This document shows positions 54,301 through 64,000 of a stretch of DNA of 64,000 bases, piece by piece (position 1 is the first letter of the stretch; every line of letters starts with the position of its first letter). A program made the position numbers and the translations under genes. The notes beneath the pieces were generated by a model that was not told where the DNA came from, made no database searches, and saw nothing but the letters and a program-made list of their open reading frames with translations. This DNA is from Apteryx mantelli (taxonomy: Eukaryota > Chordata > Aves > Apterygiformes > Apterygidae), in NCBI RefSeq assembly GCF_036417845.1, contig NC_090017.1, forward strand, positions 124,001-188,000. Reading direction: 5' to 3'.

Positions 54301-57300
54301 TTTTGGGGGATCCGGGGGTGTGTTTTGGGGGTTGTGGGTGTATTTCAGCAGTCCCAGGGTGTGTTTTGGGGGTCCCGGGCTGTGTTTCGGGGGTCCCAGG
54401 GGTGCATTTGGGGATCCCGGGGGGCGCGTGTCGGGGGGGGGGGGGCGCGTGTCGGGGGGCACCTTGACGGCGTTGTGGAAGACGGCGCGGCGCTGCAGCA
54501 GCCAGGCCGAGCGCTTGAGGGCGGCGGCGGTGGCGGGGAAGGGCAGGCGCTCGGGGGCCGCCCCGGTGACGCCCAGCGCCAGCGAGGAGCTCCACTGCGG
54601 GTTCAGGAAGTCAATGTGCACCTGGGGGGGGGCCGCGATGTCACCGCGATGCCACCACGACGTCACCGCGACAGGTGACGTCACCGCGACATCACCGCGC
54701 CCACCCCATAACCTCCACTGCGGGTTCAGGAAGTCAATGTGCACCTGGGGGGGGCCGCGATGTCACCGCGATGCCACCACGACGTCACCCGCGACAGGTG
54801 ACGTCACCGCGACATCACCGCGCCCACCCCATAACCTCCACTGCGGGTTCAGGAAGTCAATGTGCACCTGGGGGGGGCCGCGATGTCACCGCGATGTCAC
54901 CACGACGTCACCGCGACAGGTGACGTCACCGCGACATCACCGCGCCCACCCCACAACCTCCACTGCGGGTTCAGGAAGTCAATGTGCACCTGGGGGGGGC
55001 CGCGACGTCACCGCCCCAGGTGACGTCACCGTGACAGTGCCGTGCCCCCCCCCCCCCCGCGAGCTCCACTGCGGGTTCAGGAAGTCAGTGTGCACCTGGT
55101 GGGGGGTGCTGTGACATCACCACGATGTCATCGTGCCCGGTGATGTCACCGCAATGTCACCACGCTGGTGACATCACCTGGCTGCGACACAGGGCCCTTC
55201 CGGGCACATGTGATGTCACTGCAGCCCTGTGACATCACCCAGCTGCAACACAGTGCCCAGCCGGGCGCACATGACGTCACCACAGTCCCGTGACATCACC
55301 CACTGCATCACCGGGCCTGGCTGGGCATGTGTGACATCACCGTGGCCCTATGACGTCACTGAGCTGCAGCACAGGACCCATCCGGGCGCATGTGTGACCT
55401 CACTGAGGGGCCACATGACATCACAGTGCCCCCGTGACATCACCCAGCTGCAGCGGAAGACCCATCTGGGCACATGTGACATCACCACGGCCCCATGACG
55501 TCACCCAGCTGCAGCACAAGACCCATTCAGGCGCGTGTGACATCACTGCAGCCCCATGACATCACCCAGCTGCAGCACAGGCCCCGTGTGGGTGCATGTG
55601 ACATCACCACGGCCCCATGACATCACCCAGCTAAAGCACAGGACCCATCTGGGTGCATGTGACCTCACTGCAGGGCCACGTGACATCACAGCGCCCTCAT
55701 GACATCACCCAGCTGCAGCAGAAGACCCATCTGGGCACATGTGACATCACCACGGCCCCATGACGTCACTGAGATGCAGCACAGGACCCATCTGGGTGCG
55801 TGTGACCTCACCGCAGGGCCGTGTGACATCACGGTGCCCCCATGACATCACCGAGCTGCAGCACAGGACCCATCTGGGTGCGTGTGACCTCACCGCAGGG
55901 CCGTGTGACATCACGGTGCCCCCATGACGTCACCCAGCTGCAGCACAGGCCCCGTGCGGGCGCGCGGCCTCGTCGCGGCGCCCCCGTGACATCGCGGCGC
56001 CCCCGTGACATCGGGGGCCAGGCGGTACCTGGAAGAGGTGGCCGGGGGGCAGGGGCTGGCCCACGACCACGATGCCCTGGTTGTAGCTGGCCACGCGCGT
56101 GGCCGTCAGGTTGCCGTTGGAGAGCAGGATGTTCTTGCCGTGCGTCTCCAGGAAGGTCATGGGCGCCGGCGCCGGCTCGGCCTGCGGGGGCCCGGCGTCA
56201 GCGCTGCCCCACGGCGGCGTCAGGGCCGGCCCCCCCAGCCCTACGGGGGGGTTCAAGGGCTGCCCCACGGCTCCCCCTGCCCCATGATGGAGTCAGGGGC
56301 TGCCCCATGGCCCTGTGAGAGGGGTCAAGGGCTGCCCCACGGCTCCCCCTGCCCCACGGAGGGATCAGCAACTGCCCCACGGCCCCACACAGGGGCCTAG
56401 GGGCTGCACAATGGCTCCCCCTGCCCCACGGCGGGGTCGGCAACCGCCCCACGGCCCCGCGCGGGGGTCTCAGGGGCTGCCCCACGGCTCTATCTGCCCC
56501 ACAGCATGGGCAGGGGCAGCCCCACAGCGGGACCGCAGCTGCCCCACGGCTCTCCCTGCCCCACGGTAGGGTCAGGGGCTGCCCCACATCTCTCCCTGCC
56601 CCATGATGGGGTCAGAGGCTGCCCCATGGCCCCACGCGGGGGCTCAGGGGCTGCCCCACAGCTCCCCCTGCCCCACGGCATGACCGGCAACCACCCCACA
56701 GCCCCGTGTGGGGGCTCAGGGGCTGCCCCACGGCTCCCCCTGCCCCACAGTGGGGTCAGCAACCGCCCCACAGCCCCACGCGGGGTCCCGGGGGCTGCCC
56801 CACGGCGCTGGGGAGGTGTGGGGCCGCCCCCCCACGGCACGCACCCCACTCACAGGGGCCTCGTCCTCGCCGTCGCTGGCGGCAGCGGAGGTGGCGGCGG
56901 AGGCCGGGGAGGCGCCGGGGCCTTCGGCCTCGTCCTGCGCCGCCGCGCTGACGATGGAGACGGCCGTCACCCGCCCGTACAGGTCCAGCGCCACGAAGGC
57001 GTTCTGCGGGGGGGGGAAGAGGGGGCGTGTCAGCGCCGCTGTGGCTCCGCCCCCTGGTGCGGTGATGTCACCTGGCACCCTCCCCCCACTTCTGGGACCT
57101 GCCCCTCCCTGGGGGCGGCACCCTCCCCGAGCCCCTCCCCCGGGGTGGCTTGAGGCCGGTGATGTCATGGCCGCCAGGTCCCTCCCCTGGGGTGGGTGAG
57201 GTCAGTGAGCTCAGTGACATCACAGCCAGGCTCCTCCCCACGGATGTGTGAGGTCAGCGAGCTCAGTGACATCACTGCCAGGCCCCTCCCCACGGATGTG

Positions 57301-60300
57301 TGAGGTCAGCGAGCTCAGTGACATCACAGCCAGGCCCCTCCCCACGGATGTGTGAGGTCAGCGAGCTCAGTGACATCACAGCCAGGCCCCTCCCCACGGA
57401 TGTGTGAGGTCAGCGAGCTCAGTGACATCACAGCCAGGCCCCTCCCCACGGATGTGTGAGGTCAGCGAGCTCAGTGACATCACAGCCAGGCCCCTCCCCA
57501 CGGATGTGTGAGGTCAGCGAGCTCAGTGACATCACAGCCAGGCCCCTCCCAGCAGCATATGACATCAGCAAACTCACTGACATCATAACCAATCTTTCCC
57601 ACCCAAAATAGGAGATCAGGGAGGCCAGTGACATCACAGCCGGCCCCGTTCCCCGCCGGCTACGAGGTCAGAGCGCGGGTGACGCATCCCGTCCCCGTCC
57701 CCATGGCCGTGGCGCCGCGCTGGCCCTACCTTGGCGACGCCGGTGGCGGCGGGACCCATGTCCTCGCCGTCGACCAGGATGTGCATCGAGTCGTCGGCGC
57801 AGCGCTTCACCCCCACCCGGTTCCCCACCTGCGGGGACGCCGGCGTCACCCCCGGCCCGGCGACCCCCGGATCCCCCCCCCCCCCAGGGAGCACCCTCAC
57901 CCCCTGGGGACCCCAGAGACCCCCCCCAAATCACCCAGGGAACACCATGAACCTCCAGGGAGCTCCCAGGCCACCCTTGGGGACCCTGAGACCCCCCCCC
58001 AGGGAGCACCCTGACCCTCTGGGGACACCCTGCACCCCCGCCAGGGACCCCAAGACCCCCCAGGGAGCACCCTGACCTCCTTGGAGACCACCCAGACCCC
58101 CCAAGAGACCCCCAAGACCACCCAGGGAGCACCCTGACCCCCTTAGGGACCAGCCAGACCCCCCAGAAGCTCCCAGACCCCCCAGGGCAACCCCAAGACC
58201 ATCCAGGGAGCACCTTGACCCCCTTGGGGACCACCCAGACCCCCCAGGATGACCCCAAGATCACCCCCCAGGAAGCACCTTGACCCCCTTGGGGACCACC
58301 CAGACCTCCCAGGGAGCACCCTGACCCTCTTGGGGAACAGCCAAACCCCTCCAGAAGCTCCCAGACCCCCCAGGGTGACCCCAAGACCACCAAAGGAGCA
58401 CCCTGACCCCCTTGGAGACCACCCAGACCCCCCAGGGTGACCCCAAGACCCCCCAGGGAGCAACCTGACCCCCTTAGGGACCACTCAGATCCCCCCAGGA
58501 GCTCCCAGACCCCCCAGGGAAACCCCAAGACCCCCCAGGGAGCACCCTGACCCCCTTGGAGACCACCCAGACCCCCCAGGGTGACCCCCAAGACCCCCCA
58601 GGGAGCAACCTGACCCCCTTAGGGACCACCCAGACCCCGCAGAAGCTCCCAGATCACCCAGGGAAACCCCAAGACCCCCCAGAAAGCAACCTGACTCCCT
58701 TGGGGACCCCTTGAAGCCCCCCAGGGACACCCCAAGACCCCCCAGGGAGCACCGTGCCCCCCCAGGGGAGCCATGAGCCTCCCCCCCCCACTCACTGCGA
58801 GGCGGTCGAGGGAGACACCGTAGTTGTGGCGGGCGAGGGCCCCGTTGCGGAGCACCTCGGCGCCCGCCACCACCCAGGTGGGCCGGGCCGGCAGGTCGAG
58901 GAGGGAGGCGGGCAGGGCCGGGGGGCCGGGGGGGCCCTGGCCCGGCGGCAGCGCCGTCAGCCCCAGGCGCACCGAGCCCGCCCAGCGCTCGTCCAGCGCC
59001 TCGATCCGCACCTGGGCACACGAGGGGTTAAAAGGGGGAGCTGGGGGGGGTGGGGTGGAGCTGAGGGGTGGGGCTTAACTGGGGGTGGGGCTCCATCTGG
59101 CCCCTCCCACCCCAGGGGGGCACGCTGTGCTTGTCTGACACTTGGAGATGTGTCTGGGCACCAAGGGGTTAAACCGGGGGGTGGGGCTTGGTGAGGGGGC
59201 AGGGCTGAGTTGAGGGGTGGGGTTTACCTGGGGGTGTGGCTCCACTTGGCCCCTCCCACCCCAGGGGTACGCTGTGCCCAGCCAGTGCTTGGAGATGTGT
59301 CTGGGCACCGAGGGGTTAATTGGGGGGGGTTGGGGGGGCTGAGCTGAGGGGTGTGGCTTATCTAGGGGTGGGGCTTCAACTGGCCCCTCCCACCCCAGGC
59401 ACAGCCAATGCCTCAAGCCCCACCTGGGCACCAAGGGGTTAAATTACAGGGTGGGGCTAAACTGGGGGGGGCTAGATAGGGTGGGGCTACACCAGGCCCC
59501 TCCCACTGTGTGCACCTGGTTTCCAATAGGTTAAACCAGGGGGGTGGGGCTTAGGAAGGGGCATGGGTGGGGCAGGGGGAGGGGCTTAACCAGGGGGCAG
59601 GGCTCCATCCACACCCCTCCCACCCCAGGGGGCACCCTGTGACCTCCCCCTGGGGAAGCAGGGGTTAAATGAGGGGGTGGGGCCAAACCAGGGGGTGGGC
59701 AGGGCTTAGGTGGGTGGGTGGGGCTTCCAGAGGCCCCTCCCAGCACCTGGCAGCACCAAGCCTTCCCTGCTGCTGAAAGGGCGGGGCTTGAAACCCCCCA
59801 TTGACACACCCAATGGGGGTGTGGCTTTAATTAGCCCCACCCATAGGGGGCAGGGCCACATACTTAGCCCCACCCCCTGGAGAAGCACAACCCCACTGTC
59901 CTGCCCCTGCTGTGCTAACACCATGGGGGGGGGGGGGGAAGTCCCCACTGGCCCCATCCCCAGGGGGTGGGGTCAGCAGAGGCACACCCCTGGGGGTGTG
60001 TCCCCAGAGGCCCCGCCCCCAGGGGGCGTGTCCCCACCTCGAAGACCTCATCAGGGCGCAGCTCCTTGCGGCTGAAGACGAGGCCGTGGCAGTAGCCACC
60101 GACGCGCACGGCCCGGCAGCCCTCCGCCTCAAAGGCCACGTTCTTGCCGCAGCTGGCGTGGAAGCGGTGCGCCACGCCGGGCACTGCGGGGGGGACACGG
60201 CAGGGACACGGGGGGTCACGACCCCGAGCTTCCCAGAGCCCCATTTCCACCCCCCCTCCAATGCGCCCCACTCTGGGGCACCCCTTCCCCATTGCACCCA

Positions 60301-63300
60301 GCTCTGGGGCACCCCATTGCCCCAACTCCATCTGGTCCCCATTGCACCTCACTCTGGGGCACCCCTTCCCCATTGCACCCAGCTCTGGGGCACCCCATTG
60401 CCCAAATCCATCCGGTCCCCATTGCACCCCACTTTGGGGCACCCCTTCCCCATTGCACCCTGCTTTGGGGCACCCCCTTCCCCACTGCACCCAGCTCTGG
60501 GGCACCCCATTGCCCCAAACCCATCCGGTCCCCATTGCACCTCACTCTGGGGCACCCCCTTCCCCATTGCACCCCACTCTGGGGCACCCCCTTCCCCATT
60601 GCACCCAGCTCTGGGGCACCCCATTGCCCAAACCCACCCTATCCCCATTGCAACCCACTCTGGGGCGCCCCATTGCCCAAACCCACCTTCTCCTTGCTGC
60701 ACCCCGCTCTGGGTCACCCTGTCCCCATTGCACCCTGCTCCGGGGCACCCCATTACCCAAATCCATCCGGTCCCCATTGCACCCCACTCGGGGGCACCCC
60801 ATTGCCCAAACCCACCCCATCCCCATTGCACCCCTCTCCGGGGCACCCCACCCCACCCAGCCGCCCCCCGCCCGGCCCCGATCCCCATCCCCACACCCTC
60901 ACCCACCCGGCGAGTGCAGGGGGAAGGACTTCTCGGTGGCGTTGCTGGTGGAGAGGCTGTTGTCCACGGGGCCCGTGGCGCCCGTGATGGACACCTGCAC
61001 GCACTGCCCGTACAGGTCCACCACGGCGTAGACCTCTGCGGGGACGGCGACGCGGCGTGAGCTCCCGTCCCCTCCCGTTGTCCCTGTCCCCCGTCTCCCC
61101 ATCCCGGCGCCCCGCGGGGGCCCCCTCCTCCGCGGGGCTCACCCTTGCCTGGGGGGAGGCCGGAGCAGGCGATGCCCTGGTCGGCGCCGTTGATGAAGTA
61201 GCGCAGGTCGCCCTTGGCCGTGCGCATCATGCCGATGCGCGAGCCGGTGCCCAGCGAGTCCAGGTCGCAGCCGTAGTTGTTGCGCATCGTGTTGCCGTCC
61301 TGCATGATGGCCGTGCCGCTGCGGGGACGGGGACAGGGACAGGGATGGGGACACGCGGCATTGAGATGGGGAACCCACCACCACCACCATCACCATCCGG
61401 CCCCTGCCGAGGGCGGATGCGGCCCCGGGTGGGGGGCAGACGGGGTGTCGTGGGAATGGGCACGACCCCTTGGGGACAGACAGGACTCTTTGGGGTCGGA
61501 TGCGGCCCCTCAGGGACAGATGTGACTCCTCGGGGACAGATGTGTCGCCTTGGGGACAAACGCGACTCCTCAGGGGCAGATATGGCCCCTTGGGGACAAA
61601 CAGGGTCCCTCAGGGTTGGATGTGGCCCCTTGGGGACAGATGGGGTCCCTCAAGGACAGACAGGGTCCATTGGGGTTGGATGAGGCTCCCTGGGGACAGA
61701 CAGGGTCCCTCAGGGACAGACAGGGTCCCTCGGGGTTGGATACAGCCCCCTGGGGACAGACGGGGTCCCTCAGGGTCAGATACGGCCCCTTGGGGACAGA
61801 TGTGATCCCTTGGGGACAGATACATCCCCTTGGGGACAGACGGGGTCCCTCAGGGACAGACAGGACCCCTCGGGGTTGGACACGGCCCCCTGGGGACAGA
61901 CAGGGTTCCTCAGGGACAGACATGACCCCTCAGGGATGGATACGTCCCCTTGGGGACAGACAGTCCCTTGGGGACAGACATGGCCCTGCAGACACCCATG
62001 GTGACCTTGGGGACCCAATACAGCCCCTCGGGGGACCCACGGGGACCAGATGTGGCCTCTCGGGGGACCTTGAGTTCAGACGCAGCCCCTTGGGGACCCT
62101 GGGGACAGACACGGCCCTGCAGACACCTGCAGGGACCTTGAGGACCAGACATGGTCTCACAGGGGACCTTGGGGACAGTCGCGGCCCCCCCCCTCACCTC
62201 AGCATCCAGGTGTCATAGTCGATGTCCGTCATGGTGTTGGGGAACTCCAGGTCCTCGGGGCGGATGGCGGTGACACCTGCGGGGACACTGGGGCTGGCAG
62301 GGGACACGGGGACACCCCAGAGCCCCGCTCCCGGTTTGGGGGGTGGGAATGACACCGGAGAGGACGCAGGGGACAGCGCCCCCCCTTCAAAGGGGCTGGC
62401 AGCAGGGGGGGGGCAGCAGTGATGTGGGGACCCCCTGGCCCTGGTGAGGTTCGGGGGAGACCCCGAATGTCCCCACGTGTCCCCTCCGCATCCCCTGTCC
62501 CCGCTCACCGGCCTCGATGGAGCCCGACCAGCGATCCACCATCTTCTGGATGACGATCTCGAAGAGCTCCCCGTCCCGCAGCGCCCTGGGGGACACGGGG
62601 GTGTTGGGGGGGGGGGACCCTGGGGTGGGGGGAGGACCCGCGGGGGGCTTCCGGGGGGACCCCCAAGGTGTTGAGAGGGCCCCATAGGGGGATATAGGGA
62701 CCTCGGGGTGGGCGTATGGCCCCCGGGGGGGCACAGGGGGGTGTTGGGAGGGCACGTGGGGACCCCCAAAGGTGTGGAGAGACCCACAGGGGGATACAGG
62801 GTGCCCAGGGGGGACGCAGGGGGGTCCTGGGGGCAGTGGGGGGTCCCCAAGGTGTGGGGGACCCATGGGGGATATAGGGAGCACAGGGTGGGTGCAGGGC
62901 CCACGGGGGGTGCAGAGGCCTCGAGAGGGGGTTTCCAGGCGGGATTTTGGGGTGAATCGAGGGGGCACCTGGGGGTGCAGGGGGGCTCCAAGGGGGTCAC
63001 AGGAGGGATGTGGGGGTGCAGAAAAGGTTTGGGGGGCTCCAACTCGTTGGAGAAGACACCACACTCGCAGAGGCGGGTCGGGGCAAGTTTGGGGGGGGGC
63101 AGGAGGAGGTTTTGAGGTGCAAAAGGCAGGTTTAGGGGCTTGGGGACAGGTTTGGGGGCGCGGGGGGATTCGGGGGAGCCCAGGCGGGTTTCGGGGGGCC
63201 CCGACCGGTTGGAGATGACGATGGCGTCGTTGAACTCGGAGCGGCAGTTGTGGCGCAGGGCGGTGCGGGGTCGGGAGACCCGGGGCAGGTTCGGAGGGGG

Positions 63301-63914
63301 TTTGGGGGCTCAGGGGCGGGTTTGGGGGTGCAGGGGGATTCGGGGGAGCCCAGGCGGGTTTCAGGGGGCCCCGACCGGTTGGAGATGACGATGGCGTCGT
63401 TGAACTCGGAGCGGCAGTTGTGGCGCAGGGCGGTGCGGGGTCGGGAGACCCGGGGCAGGTTCGGAGGGGGTTTGGGGGCTCAGGGGCGGGTTTGGGGGTG
63501 CAGGGGGATTCGGGGGAGCCCAGGCGGGTTTCAGGGGGCCCCGACCGGTTGGAGATGACGATGGCATCGTTGAACTCGGAGCGGCAGTTGTGGCGCAGGG
63601 CGGTGCGGGGTCGGGAGACCCGGGGCAGGTTCGGAGCGGGTTTGGGGGCTCGGGGGCAGGTTTGGGGGCGCGGGGGGATTCGGGGGAGCCCGGGCGGGTT
63701 TCGGGGGGCCCTGACCGGTTGGAGATGACGATGGCGTCGTTGAACTCGGAGCGGCAGTTGTGGCGCAGGGCGGTGCGGCCGCCGTTGGTGATGACGGCGT
63801 TGGTGCCGTGCAGCTGGTGGAAGCGGAGGTCGCTGAGGGCCCCCCCCGGGGACGGGCTCCCCGGGGACCCCGGCGTCGGCCCCTCCGAGCCCTCGGCCCC
63901 CAGCGCCGCCAGCT
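48336..63914 (-). CDS. NEURL4: NEURL4, neuralized-like protein 4 (18 exons; 5' part beyond the right edge)
   Basis: Centriolar/pericentriolar scaffold of NHR domains that binds HERC2 and CP110. Exons in transcript order: 63716-63914, 62509-62585, 62198-62276, 61143-61318, 60907-61035, 60038-60183, 58796-59011, 57730-57828, 56854-57003, 56029-56181, 54463-54621, 52879-53058, 52686-52776, 51800-51907, 50949-51093, 49977-50089, 49194-49357, 48336-48539. Exons 1-5 here form NHR4 ([20 protein letters not shown] ... [12 protein letters not shown]), exons 6-9 NHR5 ([14 protein letters not shown] ... ALDLYGRV), exons 10-13 NHR6 ([14 protein letters not shown] ... [10 protein letters not shown]). The Cys-rich C-terminal region follows ([40 protein letters not shown]) and ends [19 protein letters not shown]. 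Lengths match whole codons throughout except at the last junction, where the donor reads CAG|TACGTG and the acceptor carries one extra C; a lost or gained base is likely. Confidence 0.95.
48541..49193. repeat. Last NEURL4 intron, GGCCACGCCC-rich
   Basis: Loose repeats of GCCACGCCCCCT and AAGCCCCACCCC of 15-25 bp. No exon was recognised. Confidence 0.6.
49358..49976. repeat. Minisatellite with the CCCGGACGCCTGGGTCCC motif
   Basis: About a dozen units of 50-65 bp, each with GGTCCCGGACGCCTGGGTCC, a G run and GTGCCCGGGTGCAGGGTGG. The unit edge near CCCAGTGGGCACCCAGG resembles the donor of the neighbouring exon (49977-50089). Confidence 0.88.
50090..50948. repeat. Minisatellite in a NEURL4 intron
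   Basis: Higher-order units of about 120 bp (GAGCCCCATAAAGACCTCAA, CCTGGAGCCCTCCAACCCCC) from 50,470 to 50,900, preceded by looser CCCAAAATCCC sequence. Confidence 0.85.
51110..51800. repeat. GGGACCCAGGCGTCCGGG minisatellite
   Basis: About fourteen units near 45-50 bp, core GAGGGACCCAGGCGTCCGGG with CACCCCCCAACCCC. The same core occurs dispersed elsewhere in the window. Confidence 0.9.
51908..52685. repeat. Minisatellite in a NEURL4 intron
   Basis: Units of about 35-50 bp, core CCAGCCCCACAGATTTGGGG with GACACCATGACCCCC, clearest from 52,090 to 52,560. Confidence 0.82.
53085..54430. repeat. Two minisatellites in a NEURL4 intron
   Basis: 53,130-53,710: GGGGACATCCCTGGGAGGTG and GGGACCCCCCTGGGGACATGG units of about 30 bp in blocks near 180 bp. 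53,720-54,420: GTCCCAGGGTGTGTTTCGGG and GCTCCAGGGTGTGTTTTGGG units of about 33 bp, with a larger repeat of about 120 bp. Confidence 0.87.
54591..55100. repeat. About 122 bp repeat carrying copies of a NEURL4 exon start and its acceptor
   Basis: TCCACTGCGGGTTCAGGAAG TCAATGTGCACCTG, the start of exon 54463-54621 ([10 protein letters not shown]) with its CAG acceptor, recurs at 54591 (the real exon), 54714, 54837, 54959 and 55065. The spacer is rich in GTGACGTCACCGCGACA. The fifth copy is the most diverged and extends slightly further into exon-like sequence (GAGCTCC). Confidence 0.9.
55100..55935. repeat. 60-65 bp minisatellite with CRE-like TGACRTCA motifs
   Basis: About 13 units with CATGACGTCACCCAGCTGCA, GCACAGGACCCATCTGGG and GCATGTGACATCACC, in the intron upstream of exon 54463-54621. 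Several copies contain the full palindrome TGACGTCA. Confidence 0.85.
56182..56853. repeat. Minisatellite in a NEURL4 intron
   Basis: About ten units near 60 bp, core GGGGCTGCCCCACGGCTCCC and CTGCCCCACGGCGGGGTC. Confidence 0.87.
57185..57560. repeat. 52 bp minisatellite, seven regular copies
   Basis: Copies begin near 57199, 57251, 57303, 57355, 57407, 57459 and 57511 with exact 52-base spacing. Core: AGGTCAGCGAGCTCAGTGAC, ATCACAGCCAGGCCCCTCC. A diverged eighth copy follows (57,560-57,620). High identity suggests recent expansion. Confidence 0.93.
57885..58785. repeat. Minisatellite in a NEURL4 intron
   Basis: Units of about 30 and 120 bp: CCCCCCAGGGAGCACCCTGA, CCCCCTTGGGGACCACCCAG. Confidence 0.87.
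59012..60037. repeat. Degenerate GGGGTGGGGC-type repeats in a NEURL4 intron
   Basis: Three units of about 125 bp at 59,020-59,440 (GCACCGAGGGGTTAAACC, GGCCCCTCCCACCCCAGGG), then looser GGGGTGGGGC sequence. No exon was recognised. Confidence 0.7.
60240..60855. repeat. Minisatellite in a NEURL4 intron
   Basis: About fifteen units: CACTCTGGGGCACCCCTTCC, CCATTGCACCCAGCTC, CCCAAACCCATCCGGTCC; basic period about 31-35 bp. Confidence 0.9.
61480..62175. repeat. Minisatellite in a NEURL4 intron
   Basis: About twenty units near 30 bp: CCTTGGGGACAGACAGGGTC, CCTCAGGGTTGGATGCGGCC. Confidence 0.9.
62590..63170. repeat. Degenerate G-rich repeats in a NEURL4 intron
   Basis: Loose units of GGGTGTTGGGAGG, CCCCCAAGGTGTGG and GATATAGGGA. 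No exon was recognised. The 170 bp repeat begins at its right end. Confidence 0.65.
63150..63780. repeat. 170 bp tandem repeat carrying copies of a NEURL4 exon end and its donor
   Basis: The 3' end of exon 63716-63914 (about 65 bases: [20 protein letters not shown]) with its donor CCG|GTCAGG/GTCGGG lies at 63714 and is repeated almost exactly at 63544, 63374 and 63204, always 170 bases apart. The intervening intron sequence (GGGGGATTCGGGGGAGCC, GCGGGTTTCGGGGGG) is part of the unit. Confidence 0.95.
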
Positions 63915-64000
63915 CTGCCGGACGGACGGACAGACGGACGGACAGGTCAGGCCCGGCACCCTGCTACTGCCCCCCCCCCCGAACCAGCCCTGCACCCCCA

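Noticed and set aside
57185-57560. Regular 52 bp repeats considered as a CRISPR array
   Set aside because: There are no unique spacers, units are directly tandem, and the array is inside an intron of a vertebrate gene.

Overview
The window looks like a gene-dense, extremely GC-rich microchromosome of a bird (possibly another sauropsid). The reasons are strongly GC-biased codons, short introns packed with C/G-rich minisatellites, CpG-rich promoters, and a block of housekeeping genes (POLR2A, ZBTB4, EIF5A, GPS2, NEURL4) that lie together on human 17p13.1. The species cannot be fixed from the sequence. All comparisons with human proteins are from memory, not from a computed alignment.

Layout, left to right. 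(1) 1-9,330, minus strand: the 5' part of POLR2A, seven coding exons for about 400 N-terminal residues of the largest RNA polymerase II subunit, with a TATA-type core promoter near 9,330-9,367; the rest of the gene lies beyond the left edge. (2) 9,400-25,180: a long divergent interval made mostly of tandem arrays, containing candidate promoters and at least one candidate non-coding 5' exon of ZBTB4. (3) 25,195-28,588, plus strand: one large coding exon for ZBTB4, a BTB/POZ zinc-finger repressor, followed by a very repetitive 3' region to a poly(A) signal at 32,638. (4) A 200-base assembly gap at 33,560-33,759 and an unassigned GC-rich stretch. (5) 36,054-39,925, plus strand: EIF5A, complete, 154 residues in four coding exons. 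(6) 39,923-46,004, minus strand: GPS2, complete, 359 residues in eleven exons, tail-to-tail with EIF5A with 3' ends that must almost overlap. (7) 48,336-63,914, minus strand: the 3' two thirds of NEURL4, 18 exons covering NHR domains 4-6 and the C-terminal region; its 5' part is beyond the right edge.

The genes are not an operon. POLR2A and ZBTB4 are divergent neighbours as in human, and EIF5A-GPS2-NEURL4 keep the human order and orientation, but the two blocks are joined differently. Nearly every intron carries its own minisatellite.

The most interesting signal is that several arrays have captured an exon edge and multiplied it together with its splice site: POLR2A (acceptor, about 12 copies), GPS2 exon 3 (acceptor, about 11), NEURL4 (one acceptor with 5 copies, one donor with 4 copies). 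Other arrays consist of transcription-factor-like motifs: RFX X-box-like sites in GPS2 intron 1 and CRE-like TGACGTCA sites in a NEURL4 intron. Single-base insertions in otherwise conserved POLR2A and ZBTB4 coding sequence suggest residual consensus errors. I saw no recognisable retroelement, DNA transposon, tRNA, rRNA or CRISPR array.
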